The notes: generated by a model from the letters alone, not told the origin. 64,000 nucleotides of DNA from Seonamhaeicola maritimus (GCF_008056315.1 NZ_VRKQ01000018.1:65772-129771); one strand, 5' to 3'. Counted from the stretch's first letter, positions 1 to 8,616 are shown. Program-made: numbers and translations.

Positions 1-100
1 GCAATTTTAAAAGGGCTACTTGATTTTCATGTAAATCATTCATCTACAGTGAATTTTAAAAGAGAAACTAATTTGTTAATAATTAAAATACATACAAATA

Positions 101-137
101 TAGAATATTTGTTTATGTTCTATATTTTTGTAGAACA
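101..137 (+). promoter_or_regulatory. SOS-like palindromic operator over the dinB promoter
   Basis: TGTTCTA (116-122) and TAGAACA (131-137) form a perfect 7-bp inverted repeat. The 8-bp spacer, TATTTTTG (123-130), matches the Bacteroidota -7 consensus TAnnTTTG. A second overlapping dyad, TAGAA (101-105) with TTCTA (118-122), lies just upstream. A repressor bound here would cover the -7 element directly. Because the downstream genes are a Y-family polymerase and a DnaE, a LexA-like (S24-type) damage-responsive repressor is the likely ligand; that is inference, and no repressor gene lies in this window. I found no convincing -33 element. Confidence 0.6.
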
Positions 138-168
138 AAATGTTTAATACATTTTGATTTTCTATGAA

Positions 169-249
169 ATGAGCCATAATAATTCAATAGTAATGCCCAC
201 CGAAATGTTTAATGGCGAATTGCATCTGACCTATGAAAGAAAATAATTT
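169..249 (+). CDS. possible 26-residue leader peptide upstream of dinB
   Basis: An ATG at 169 opens a 26-codon frame ending in TAA at 247-249, six bases before the dinB start and in the same frame as dinB. It lies downstream of the predicted promoter, so it would be transcribed. I recognise no family. It could be a translated leader, the decayed end of an upstream gene, or chance. No strong ribosome binding site is visible. Confidence 0.22.
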
Positions 250-255
250 AAACAG

Positions 256-1476
256 ATGAAACGTACTATTCTACATTTAGACTTAGATACATTCTTTGTC
301 TCCTGTGAACGACTCTTAGATAGTAGGCTAAATAATAAGCCTGTTATAGTTGGAGGAACAGGAGATAGAGGTGTGGTAAGTGCTGCTAGCTATGAAACAA
401 GGGCTTATGGAGTACACTCCGGAATGCCAGCAAAAATGGCAAGACAATTATGTCCGCATGCCATTTTTATTAAAGGGAACGCAGGTACGTATACAAAATA
501 CTCTAAGTTGGTTACAGAGATTATACAGAGCGAAGTCCCTGTTTTAGAAAAGGCTAGTGTTGATGAGTTTTATGCAGATCTTTCTGGGATGGATCGTTTT
601 TTTGGATGTTATAAATATGCCACGGAATTACGGCACAAAATAATTAGGGAATCGGGTTTACCAATATCATTCGGACTTTCAGAAAATAAAACAGTTTCTA
701 AAGTGGCTACTAATGAGGCTAAACCTAATAATCAGTTAAAGATTGAACTTGGTTTAGAAAAACAATTTTTAGCACCCCTTTCTATTAAGAAGATCCCCAT
801 GGTTGGTGAGAAGACTTTTAGGGCATTTTGTAATATGGGAATAAAAACGGTTCATACGGTGCAACAAATGCCTGTGGAGATGATGACCTCTGTTTTTGGT
901 AAAAACGGACGTGTTATTTGGCAACGTTCTAATGGTATTGATAATACACCCATTATAGAATATCATGAACGGAAATCTATTTCTAGCGAACGTACTTATG
1001 GACGGGACACTACAGATATTTCAAAAATAAAAACTACGCTTGCAGCTATGGCTGAAGATTTGGCATTTCAATTGCGCCGGGGAGGAAAGCTTGCATCGGT
1101 AGTTACTGTAAAAATTAGGTATTCTGATTTTCAAACTTATTCTAAGCAATTAAAAATACCATATACATCGGCAGACCATCATTTAATTCCATTAGTACAA
1201 GAACTATTTGATAAACTCTACGATAGACGTGTGCTCATTCGTTTAGTTGGTGTGCGGTATGGAGGAATAACTTCAGGTACCTATCAAATAAATTTATTTG
1301 ATGACGAGAAACGAACGGTAAGCCTTTATAGTGCTATGGATAAGATTCGTTTGCGTTACGGATCAAGAAGTGTAGTAAGGGCATCTGCATTGGGAGAAGG
1401 CGCAAGGTCGGTTGGCAATTTTACCAACCCTTTTAACGGGGAGCCACCTATTGTATTGGCACATCGTACACAATAG
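256..1476 (+). CDS. dinB: DNA polymerase IV (Y-family translesion polymerase)
   Basis: Error-prone translesion polymerase of 406 residues, acting in the cytoplasm on damaged DNA. The N-terminal LDLDTFF motif supplies catalytic Asp9 (with Asp11), and SVDEFY supplies Asp103-Glu104, so the active site looks intact. Palm and fingers are followed by a thumb with a helix-hairpin-helix (about 170-235) and a little-finger domain (about 240-345). A QINLF sequence at 344-348 matches the QxxLF beta-clamp-binding motif, although a further 58 residues follow it. The gene sits 8 bp upstream of a DnaE gene and behind an SOS-like palindrome. This dinB-dnaE pairing resembles mutasome cassettes of other bacteria. 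The family assignment is secure; SOS control is inferred. Confidence 0.93.
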   Translation: MKRTILHLDLDTFFVSCERLLDSRLNNKPVIVGGTGDRGVVSAASYETRAYGVHSGMPAKMARQLCPHAIFIKGNAGTYTKYSKLVTEIIQSEVPVLEKASVDEFYADLSGMDRFFGCYKYATELRHKIIRESGLPISFGLSENKTVSKVATNEAKPNNQLKIELGLEKQFLAPLSIKKIPMVGEKTFRAFCNMGIKTVHTVQQMPVEMMTSVFGKNGRVIWQRSNGIDNTPIIEYHERKSISSERTYGRDTTDISKIKTTLAAMAEDLAFQLRRGGKLASVVTVKIRYSDFQTYSKQLKIPYTSADHHLIPLVQELFDKLYDRRVLIRLVGVRYGGITSGTYQINLFDDEKRTVSLYSAMDKIRLRYGSRSVVRASALGEGARSVGNFTNPFNGEPPIVLAHRTQ

Positions 1477-1484
1477 TTTTTATT

Positions 1485-4400
1485 ATGTTTTTAAACAACC
1501 ATTCTTACTATAGCTTACGTTATGGCACCATGGCAGAAGAAGAACTTTTAGCATTGGCGCAAGATTATGGGCGCAACATATTTCCGCTTACAGATATTAA
1601 TAATACATCAGGGTGTTTAAATTTTATTAGGCGGGCACCAGAGTATGCTATTACACCCGTAGTAGGTGTAGATTTTAGAAATAAAGCGCAGCAATGTTAT
1701 GTGTGTTTAGCCCTAAATAACAAAGGGTTTTTGAAGTTGAATGACTTTTTATCAAAACATTTACATAAAGAAGAACAGTTTCCAGATATAGCTCCTCGGT
1801 TTCAAAATGCCATAACTATTTACCCTTTTAAAAGGTTATTAGAAATAGAGAAAGAAGTATTTGCTGAAAATGAATTTATAGGAGTATCCATTGATGATAT
1901 TAATAAACTTCAACTTTCAAAATACAACCGTTTTAAAGACAGATTGGTAGTCTTGCATACTGTAAGCTTTAGAAATAAACGCGATTTCAATATACACCGA
2001 TTATTAAGGGCTGTTGATAATAATGTGCTTTTAAGTAAGCTTTCTAAAGAACAACAAGGGAAGTTAGGGCATCAAATGATGTCAGTTTCAGAAATAGAAA
2101 AAAAGTTTGAAGATTTCTCTCATATTATTGAAAACACTTCACAATTATTAGAACGTTGTGGCATTCAGTTTGACTTTTCTAGCAATAGAAAAAATCAAAA
2201 TTTATCTACATTTCATGAAAGTAAAGAAAAAGATTTTGAAGCTTTAGTATCACTTTGTTATGATGGATTACCCAAGCGATACGAGGTTGTCTCAGGTACT
2301 ATCCAGCAACGTTTAAAAAAGGAATTAAGCCTTATAAAGCAGCAAAACTATGTTAGCTTCTTTTTAATTAATTGGAAGATCATACAATATGCAAAATCAA
2401 AAGATTACTACTATGTAGGTAGGGGTAGTGGTGCTAATAGTATTGTTGCTTATTTATTAGAAATCACAGATGTAGACCCCATAGAATTAGACCTGTATTT
2501 TGAGCGGTTTATGAATTTATACCGTAGCACACCACCAGATTTTGATATTGATTTTTCAACTTGGGATAGAGAAGACGTAACGCGTTTCATTTTTGAAGAA
2601 TTTGGAGCTAATGGGCAAGCGGCTCTTTTAGGAGCTTATGTGACATTTCAGTACAGAGGAGCGGTACGCGAATTAAGCAAAGTGTTTGGACTGCCAAAAT
2701 ATGAAATAGATAAATTGAGCTCTGGTAAGTTTAGCTATAATCAGCTTGATGAGTTATCTAAACTGGTACTGCGTTACGCTAAGTATTTAGAAGGACGCCC
2801 CAATTATGTTAGCATTCATGCTGCCGGAATTTTGATTTCAGAAAAACCTATTCATTATTTTTCAGCTACCAATATGCCTCCTAAAGGCTTTCCAACGGTG
2901 CAGTTTGATATGCATATTGCAGAAGATGTTGGTTTGTATAAATTTGATATTTTAGGACAACGTGGCTTAGGAAAAATTAAAGATGCTATTGCTATTGTTA
3001 AAGAAAATAAACCCGAAGTAAATTTACCTAACATCCATAATGCGAAACCCTTTTTTGTTGATGCGCGTATTAACGCCATGATAGAACGTGCCGAGTGTAT
3101 TGGATGTTTTTATGTAGAATCTCCCGCCATGCGTATGTTGCTTAAAAAGCTTGGAGTGAGGGATTATTTAACCTTGGTTGCAGCAAGTTCTATTATACGT
3201 CCTGGTGTTTCTAAAAGTGGTATGATGCGAGAGTATATTTTACGCCATAAAAATCCAGAACGAAGAAAGCGCGCACACCCCGTTTTGTGGGATATCATGC
3301 CCGATACTTATGGCGTGATGGTATACCAAGAAGATGTTATTAAAGTAGCGCATCATTATGCTGGTTTGGATTTAGGTGAAGCCGATGTTTTAAGACGTGG
3401 CATGAGCGGAAAATACCGTTCTAGAGAGGAGTTTTTGATAGTTAAGGAGAAATTTATTTCTAACTGTAGGGAACGGGGAGAGGCAGATGCTGTAATATTT
3501 GAAGTGTGGAGACAAATTGAAAGTTTTGCGGGGTATGCTTTTGCAAAAGGGCATTCTGCTTCTTATGCAGTAGAATCTTATCAGAGTTTATTCTTAAAGT
3601 GTTATTACCCTTTAGAATATATGGTGGCTACTGTTAATAACGGGGGCGGTTTTTATAGAGCAGAACTCTATTTACATGAGGCTAAAAAGTTAGGGGGTAT
3701 TATTCATCCACCTTGTATTAATAAAAGTAATATTGAAACTATTATTCAAGATGCTGATATTTATTTAGGGTTTCAACATTTACAAGGGTTTGAAAAGCGG
3801 AATATGATTAACCTATTACGGGCTAGGGCACAAGGAAAGTTTAACTCTTTAGATGACTTTATGGAGCGCATCCCTATGTCTATTGAGCAATTAGATATTT
3901 TAATAAGAATTGATGCTTTTAGAAGTTTAGGAAAAGATAAACGGACCTTGTTATGGGAAGCTTATTATAAGTGCAATCATTTAACTATTGATGAATTACA
4001 ACCACAATTATTTAGAGTTGGTGCTAGAGAATTTGTATTGCCTCAATTTACTATTACAGATTTAGAAAATGCCTTTGATCAATTAGAACTATTAAACTTT
4101 ACTATGTACAATATGTTTTTGTTGCTAGAAACACCACCTACTAATAAGGTTTTAGTAGCCCATTTAGAGCAATATAAGAATAGAGTTGTTACTATATACG
4201 GGTATTTGATTACAGCTAAAAACACTACTACTCACAAAGGATACCGCATGCATTTTGGTACTTTTCTAGATCAAGATGGGCAATGGTTAGATACGGTTCA
4301 TTTTCCTTCTGTAGCAAAACGTTGTCCTTTTAGGGGTAAAGGTGTTTATCGTATTACTGGTAAGGTGGTTGAAGAATTTGATTTTTTAAGTGTTGAGGTT

Positions 4401-4496
4401 ATAAAACAAGAACGGATGCCTTATGTATCTGACCCTAGATTTGATATAACTTATAACAGAAAAGTATTTCCTAAATTAAGTACAATGACTCATTAG
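1485..4496 (+). CDS. dnaE: short DNA polymerase III alpha subunit (DnaE2-like)
   Basis: C-family DNA polymerase alpha subunit of 1003 residues, shorter than replicative DnaE (about 1160 in E. coli, longer in many Bacteroidota). The PHP domain starts at residue 1 (HSYYSLRYG). The palm carries PDFDIDF with Asp354 and Asp356 as metal ligands, and the FAKGHSASYA motif of the fingers/thumb region is present. The C-terminal OB-fold and tau-binding region appears reduced. Its 8-bp distance from dinB and the shared SOS-like promoter suggest a dedicated translesion or mutagenic polymerase rather than the replicative subunit. The gene converges on the next minus-strand gene with only 11 bp between stop codons. 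Confidence 0.88.
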   Translation: MFLNNHSYYSLRYGTMAEEELLALAQDYGRNIFPLTDINNTSGCLNFIRRAPEYAITPVVGVDFRNKAQQCYVCLALNNKGFLKLNDFLSKHLHKEEQFPDIAPRFQNAITIYPFKRLLEIEKEVFAENEFIGVSIDDINKLQLSKYNRFKDRLVVLHTVSFRNKRDFNIHRLLRAVDNNVLLSKLSKEQQGKLGHQMMSVSEIEKKFEDFSHIIENTSQLLERCGIQFDFSSNRKNQNLSTFHESKEKDFEALVSLCYDGLPKRYEVVSGTIQQRLKKELSLIKQQNYVSFFLINWKIIQYAKSKDYYYVGRGSGANSIVAYLLEITDVDPIELDLYFERFMNLYRSTPPDFDIDFSTWDREDVTRFIFEEFGANGQAALLGAYVTFQYRGAVRELSKVFGLPKYEIDKLSSGKFSYNQLDELSKLVLRYAKYLEGRPNYVSIHAAGILISEKPIHYFSATNMPPKGFPTVQFDMHIAEDVGLYKFDILGQRGLGKIKDAIAIVKENKPEVNLPNIHNAKPFFVDARINAMIERAECIGCFYVESPAMRMLLKKLGVRDYLTLVAASSIIRPGVSKSGMMREYILRHKNPERRKRAHPVLWDIMPDTYGVMVYQEDVIKVAHHYAGLDLGEADVLRRGMSGKYRSREEFLIVKEKFISNCRERGEADAVIFEVWRQIESFAGYAFAKGHSASYAVESYQSLFLKCYYPLEYMVATVNNGGGFYRAELYLHEAKKLGGIIHPPCINKSNIETIIQDADIYLGFQHLQGFEKRNMINLLRARAQGKFNSLDDFMERIPMSIEQLDILIRIDAFRSLGKDKRTLLWEAYYKCNHLTIDELQPQLFRVGAREFVLPQFTITDLENAFDQLELLNFTMYNMFLLLETPPTNKVLVAHLEQYKNRVVTIYGYLITAKNTTTHKGYRMHFGTFLDQDGQWLDTVHFPSVAKRCPFRGKGVYRITGKVVEEFDFLSVEVIKQERMPYVSDPRFDITYNRKVFPKLSTMTH

Positions 4497-4507
4497 TCAA
4501 TTACAAC

Positions 4508-5917
4508 TTATAAAGTTGTTGGGCATACAAAATCAGTTCTCGGTAAATCTGTCTTTTTAAGAGCAGCATAACCGCCTGCAACATCAATAACGTCAAATCC
4601 TCTAGCTTTTAAAATAGAAGTAGCAATAACAGATCTGTAACCTCCGGCACAATGTAAATAATATGGAGTTTCCTTATTAATGGAATTCATATTATCATTT
4701 ATATAATCTAAAGCAAAATGATGTACATTGTCACCTTCTAAATGTTCAGATTTGTATTCGCCATCTTTTCTAACATCAAGAATTTCAATGTTGCTAGCTT
4801 TGTTCCTATTTGCCAATTCTACAGCAGAAATAGATTCTATGGTTTCAATATCTTTTCCTGCATCATTCCAAGATTCAATACCTCCTTTTAAATAACCTAA
4901 GGTGTTATCATATCCTACTCTGGATAATCTAGTTACTGTTTCTTGTTCTTTTCCTTCTGGAGTGATAAGAAGAATTGGTTGTTGTAAATCTACTATTAAT
5001 GCACCAACCCAAGGAGCAAAACCACCATGGATTCCAATGAAAATAGAATTAGGTATGTGGCCATTAATAAATTCTATTTCGGTTCTAACATCTAAGACTA
5101 GGGCACCCTCATGATTGGCAATATTTTCAAATTCTGTTGGATTTAAGGCTACATTACCTTTTTTTAGAACGGATTCAAAATCTGCATAACCAGATTTATT
5201 CATCATAGCGTTTTTAGCAAAATATTGAGGTGGTGGTGTAATACCATCAAGAACTTCTTTAATAAATTCTTCCCTAGTCATATCAGCTCTCAATGCATAG
5301 TTATTTTGTTTTTGTTCCCCCAAAACACCAACGGTTTCTTTACTTAAATTTTTGCCACATGCAGAACCTGCACCGTGTGCAGGATATACAATAACATCAT
5401 CAGCTAAAGGCATAATTTTATTTCGAAGAGAATCAAATAATAAGCCAGCTAAATCTTCTTCAGTTAAATCTGATTTTACTGCTAAATCAGGTCTTCCAAC
5501 ATCACCTAAAAATAAGGTGTCTCCTGAAAAAATAGCATAATCTTTTCCATGTTCATCAATTAAAAGAAAGGTTGAAGACTCTAAGGTATGTCCTGGTGTG
5601 TGTAATACCTTAATTGAAATATTTCCAAGTTGGAAGATCTCGTTATCTTTGGCTGAATGAATGTCATAGGAGGTTTGGGCTCCTGGACCATAAACAATGG
5701 TTGCACCCGTTTTTTTTGCTAAATCAACATGGCCTGAAACAAAATCGGCATGAAAATGAGTTTCAAAAATATACTTTATTCTAGCGTTTTCACTTTGTGC
5801 CTTATCAACATATTGCTGTGTTTCACGCAATGGGTCAATAATAGCAACTTCTCCGTTAGATTCTATATAATAAGCACCTTGAGCTAAACATCCTGTATAA
5901 ATTTGTTCTATTTTCAT
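4508..5917 (-). CDS. CstB-like persulfide dioxygenase with two rhodanese domains
   Basis: 469 residues. An N-terminal metallo-beta-lactamase fold of the ETHE1/persulfide dioxygenase type carries THFHADFVSGH (His54, His56, Asp58, His63), a GHT metal ligand region, SGDTLFLGDVGRPD and YPAHGAGS. Two rhodanese domains follow (about 255-350 and 360-465). The first has LLITPEGKE where the catalytic cysteine loop should be, so it is a pseudo-rhodanese. The second has the active loop CAGGYRS with Cys423. This order matches Staphylococcus aureus CstB, a non-haem iron enzyme oxidising low-molecular-weight persulfides toward thiosulfate. It is probably cytoplasmic; no signal peptide is seen. It is the last gene of a minus-strand sulfur cluster headed by YeeE/YedE genes. 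A 77-bp gap to the preceding gene leaves room for an internal promoter. Confidence 0.88.
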   Translation of the reverse strand: MKIEQIYTGCLAQGAYYIESNGEVAIIDPLRETQQYVDKAQSENARIKYIFETHFHADFVSGHVDLAKKTGATIVYGPGAQTSYDIHSAKDNEIFQLGNISIKVLHTPGHTLESSTFLLIDEHGKDYAIFSGDTLFLGDVGRPDLAVKSDLTEEDLAGLLFDSLRNKIMPLADDVIVYPAHGAGSACGKNLSKETVGVLGEQKQNNYALRADMTREEFIKEVLDGITPPPQYFAKNAMMNKSGYADFESVLKKGNVALNPTEFENIANHEGALVLDVRTEIEFINGHIPNSIFIGIHGGFAPWVGALIVDLQQPILLITPEGKEQETVTRLSRVGYDNTLGYLKGGIESWNDAGKDIETIESISAVELANRNKASNIEILDVRKDGEYKSEHLEGDNVHHFALDYINDNMNSINKETPYYLHCAGGYRSVIATSILKARGFDVIDVAGGYAALKKTDLPRTDFVCPTTL

Positions 5918-5994
5918 TATATAAATTAGTCTTCTTATTATTTGTAAAATTACTAAACTTTAAAAATTTACTTTGTAATACTTCCCACTTTGCT

Positions 5995-6786
5995 TTAGCT
6001 GGTTTCTCTATAAATAATATAAACAGCCATAATTAGGGTAAAAAGGCCAAAGCTCTTCTTTAGTTTTTTACTACTTATAAATTTTGAAAGGAATACTCCA
6101 AGCAATATTCCTAAAACTGATATAAAGGTAAATGAGAGTAAGAAAATCCAATCTATTTCTAGAGTTTGCATATCTCCGGTAAAGCCAATTAAAGAGTTTA
6201 TTGTGACAATAATTAGTGAGGTGCCAACAGCTTTTTTCATTGGGATATTTGCCCATAAGACTAAAGCAGGAACATATAAAAACCCACCGCCAGCACCAAT
6301 AATTCCAGTGATAGTTCCAATAATTAAACCCTGAATAAATGTTTTGTAATAGGCTTGTTTAACATTTGGAAGAAGGTCCTCTTTTGTGTTTTTTATCATT
6401 GAAATGGCTGCCAAAAACATGATTATTGAAAAGAAAACCATAATGCCCATTTCTTTGGTAAGTGTAAAATTACCAATGCTAAAAAGGTTGTTTGGTATAT
6501 TTGGAACTAAATACCTCCTTGATAGATAAACAGCTACAAATGATGGGAATGAAAATGCTAAGCCTGTTTTAATATCCACTAGACCTTCCTTGTGTTTTTT
6601 AAAGGTGCCTACTAATGATGTTGTACCAACCACAAATAGTGAATACGCAGTAGCTATAATTGGGTTATATCCTAAAAGGTAAACTAATAAGGGTACAGTA
6701 AGAATTGAACCACCTCCACCAATAAGACCTAAAACTAAACCAACAACCAAAGCGCCTAAATATCCTAATATTTGGGTGTTGTCCAT
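5995..6786 (-). CDS. TSUP family (TauE/SafE) sulfur-anion permease
   Basis: Integral membrane protein of 263 residues with about eight hydrophobic segments and the glycine-rich repeats of the TSUP family (LGLIGGGGSILTVPLL near the N-terminus and GIIGAGGGFLYVPAL in the second half). Family members export sulfite, sulfoacetate or related organosulfur anions, and in S. aureus a TauE partner accompanies CstB and SQR. The start codon directly abuts the stop of the upstream YeeE/YedE gene, indicating co-transcription. Likely role: export of sulfite or thiosulfate formed by the CstB-like enzyme. Substrate and direction are inferred. Confidence 0.86.
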   Translation of the reverse strand: MDNTQILGYLGALVVGLVLGLIGGGGSILTVPLLVYLLGYNPIIATAYSLFVVGTTSLVGTFKKHKEGLVDIKTGLAFSFPSFVAVYLSRRYLVPNIPNNLFSIGNFTLTKEMGIMVFFSIIMFLAAISMIKNTKEDLLPNVKQAYYKTFIQGLIIGTITGIIGAGGGFLYVPALVLWANIPMKKAVGTSLIIVTINSLIGFTGDMQTLEIDWIFLLSFTFISVLGILLGVFLSKFISSKKLKKSFGLFTLIMAVYIIYRETS

Positions 6787-7200
6787 TTAGTGCGGAAGTT
6801 TACTTTTTATAACTCCATATAAAAATGTGCCTAGTAAAGCAGCAATAATTACAATTATCATACTATAAACACCCGTACCTAATAAAATATACATAGGACC
6901 AGGACATGCTCCTATAAGTGCCCAACCCAAACCAAAAATTGCACCACCAATGAGGTATCTAATAAAACCTTTTTCTTTTTTAGGAGCATCTAATTGGGTT
7001 CCTCTAACATTTTTAAGGGCAATCCTCTTAGAAATTTGTAAAAATAAAATTCCAGAGATTACGGCTGTACCAATAATGCCATACATGTGAAATGATTGAA
7101 ACCTGAACATTTCATAGATTCTGAACCATGATACGGCTTCAGATTTTACAAGAATAATTCCGAAGAAAATACCAACCAATAAATATTTCAAATATTTCAT
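6787..7200 (-). CDS. YeeE/YedE family transporter, C-terminal-half-like subunit
   Basis: A 137-residue inner-membrane protein with about four transmembrane segments and the conserved cysteine motif GACPGP. Together with the preceding 185-residue protein it corresponds to the two halves of full-length YeeE/YedE (TsuA-like) thiosulfate or sulfur-transport proteins. Such split pairs are common beside Crp/Fnr regulators and persulfide dioxygenases in Bacteroidota. It sits 3 bp after the first half and directly abuts the TSUP gene. Transport of thiosulfate or reactive sulfur is the family-based expectation; direction is unknown. Confidence 0.85.
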   Translation of the reverse strand: MKYLKYLLVGIFFGIILVKSEAVSWFRIYEMFRFQSFHMYGIIGTAVISGILFLQISKRIALKNVRGTQLDAPKKEKGFIRYLIGGAIFGLGWALIGACPGPMYILLGTGVYSMIIVIIAALLGTFLYGVIKSKLPH

Positions 7201-7203
7201 AAC

Positions 7204-7761
7204 TTAAAAGATTAGGGGTAAAATAAAATTAGTCATAACTAAACCTCCAACAAAAAAACCAATAACAGCAATTAGAGATTGTTTTTGTAAACTACTTAAG
7301 CCTGTTATGGCATGACCAGATGTACAGCCACTGGCATATCGTGTGCCAAAACCTACTAATAAGCCACCTATAATTAAAAGGAGAATGGCTTTAATTGAAA
7401 TTAGACTATCAAGACTAAACAATTCATTTGGCACCAGTGTGCTTCCTGGGTTTGCAAACCCCATTTCCTGTAATTCAGCAATGGTAGTTTTATTTAAATC
7501 TGTGGCTACATCATTTGAAAGATATTCGGTTGTAATAAAACCTCCAATAATAGCTCCAAAAACAACGGTTAAATTCCATTTTTGTTCTTTCCAGTTGAAT
7601 TTAAAAAAGTCTGAGAATTTATCAGCTCCCAGCGCAGAACACATGGTTTTTAGGCTTGACGACATACCAAATGTTTTGCCAAAATACAGCAATATAGCCA
7701 TTACAAAGGCTATTAGCGGTCCTGATATATACCAAGGCCACGGATTTAAAATAATTTCCAT
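7204..7761 (-). CDS. YeeE/YedE family transporter, N-terminal-half-like subunit
   Basis: A 185-residue membrane protein with about five transmembrane segments and the signature GTRYASGCTSGHA with its conserved cysteine. First gene of the minus-strand sulfur operon. Its start lies 45 bp from a CRP-type operator (7806-7821), placed between the regulator stop codon and a -7-like element at 7778-7785. With the next gene it should form a two-part sulfur-compound channel or transporter. Confidence 0.86.
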   Translation of the reverse strand: MEIILNPWPWYISGPLIAFVMAILLYFGKTFGMSSSLKTMCSALGADKFSDFFKFNWKEQKWNLTVVFGAIIGGFITTEYLSNDVATDLNKTTIAELQEMGFANPGSTLVPNELFSLDSLISIKAILLLIIGGLLVGFGTRYASGCTSGHAITGLSSLQKQSLIAVIGFFVGGLVMTNFILPLIF

Positions 7762-7777
7762 TTTTCTTAATTTTATG

Positions 7778-7821
7778 TAAAAGTATGATGATACTAAACC
7801 TGTTATGTAACAAATGTTACT
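7778..7821 (-). promoter_or_regulatory. Crp/Fnr-type operator and -7 element for the sulfur operon
   Basis: GTAAC-AAAT-GTTAC (7807-7820), with a T at 7806, fits the CRP geometry TGTnA-N6-TnACA. On the minus strand a -7-like TACTTTTA (7785 to 7778) starts 28.5 bp from the operator centre, within one base of the spacing at three other sites in this window. It lies immediately after the stop codon of the Crp/Fnr gene, so the operon can be induced separately from its regulator. It probably works as a class II activator site. Confidence 0.65.
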
Positions 7822-8456
7822 TAAAGAGAAATGACTTCAATTTTATTTCTCCCTAGTTTAATTTTTTGTTCGTTTTCAAGCTGCTTTAAAAGTCTAGAAA
7901 CAACCACACGCGAGGTATGTAAGTCTTCAGCAATATCCTGATGTTTAATAAGAATTGTAGAAGAATCATTGAACACAGATTTGTTAACTAAATACTTATA
8001 TAATCTTTCGTCCATTTTTAAGAAAGCAATACTATCAATAGCGTCTAGCATTTCATCAAATCGGTTTTGATAACTTTCCAAAATAAAACTCCTCCAACTT
8101 TCGTTGCCATGAAACCATTCTTGCATTTTTTGAACAGGAATCATGATAAGATTCGATTCTTGTTCGGCAACTGCTCTAATTTTACTTTTTGAAGTTCCCA
8201 TACAGCACGTTAGCGACATGGTACAGGTTTCACCAGCTTCTAAAAAATAAATAAGCAGCTCATTACCTTCGATATCTTCTCTTAAAATTTTTATATGTCC
8301 ACTTAATAATAGTGGGATATGAAGCATTGGTTGGTTGATGTCTATAATAATATCATCTTTTGAAAACGATTTAAATATTCCCACATTGGAGATCTCATTT
8401 ATTAAATAGTCATCAAGTACGTAGCCAAATTTTTGGTCAAGAATTTCTTTTGTCAT
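7821..8456 (-). CDS. Crp/Fnr family transcription regulator
   Basis: 211 residues: an N-terminal cyclic-nucleotide-binding-like beta barrel (about 20-125), a dimerisation helix, and a C-terminal winged helix-turn-helix (about 150-205) with IAEDLHTSRVVVSRLL as the recognition region. Cys78, Cys84 and Cys85 cluster in the sensor domain (GETCTMSLTCC), a place where a thiol or persulfide switch could act. There is no N-terminal Fnr-type iron-sulfur cysteine set. It stands directly upstream of the sulfur operon. A TATTTTTG -7 element on the minus strand (8461-8468) lies so close to the start codon that its own transcript may be almost leaderless. It is the likely ligand of the five GTAAC-N4-GTTAC operators; this is inferred from position and geometry. 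Confidence 0.87.
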   Translation of the reverse strand: MTKEILDQKFGYVLDDYLINEISNVGIFKSFSKDDIIIDINQPMLHIPLLLSGHIKILREDIEGNELLIYFLEAGETCTMSLTCCMGTSKSKIRAVAEQESNLIMIPVQKMQEWFHGNESWRSFILESYQNRFDEMLDAIDSIAFLKMDERLYKYLVNKSVFNDSSTILIKHQDIAEDLHTSRVVVSRLLKQLENEQKIKLGRNKIEVISL

Positions 8457-8494
8457 AATTCAAAAATACGCATTTATAAATTTGAAATAAATTG

Positions 8495-8525
8495 TTTGGT
8501 ATAGTTTTAATAAATAGTATATTTG
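8495..8525 (+). promoter_or_regulatory. Bacteroidota consensus promoter of the tRNA-Arg gene
   Basis: TTTG at 8495-8498, then exactly 19 bp, then TATATTTG at 8518-8525, matches the Bacteroidota housekeeping consensus TTTG-N19-TAnnTTTG. Predicted transcription start is about 8530, ten bases before the tRNA. Confidence 0.75.
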
Positions 8526-8538
8526 CACCCACAAAAAC

Positions 8539-8612
8539 GGCCACGTGGCGCAACTGAATAGCGCACTTGATTACGGCTCAAGAGGTTGCAGGTTTGAATC
8601 CTGCCGTGGTCA
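8539..8612 (+). tRNA. tRNA-Arg(ACG)
   Basis: A 74-nt cloverleaf. The acceptor stem pairs 8539-8545 with 8605-8611 (one G-U at position 2). The anticodon stem CTTGA/TCAAG closes the loop TTACGGC with anticodon ACG. The T arm is GCAGG/CCTGC with loop TTTGAAT. The terminal CCA is not encoded. A strong promoter precedes it and an intrinsic terminator follows four bases later. Confidence 0.95.
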
Positions 8613-8616
8613 CAAA

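Noticed and set aside
7343-7780. 145-codon plus-strand frame opposite the YeeE/YedE gene
   Set aside because: It lies fully antisense to a conserved membrane protein and its translation resembles no family; a shadow frame.
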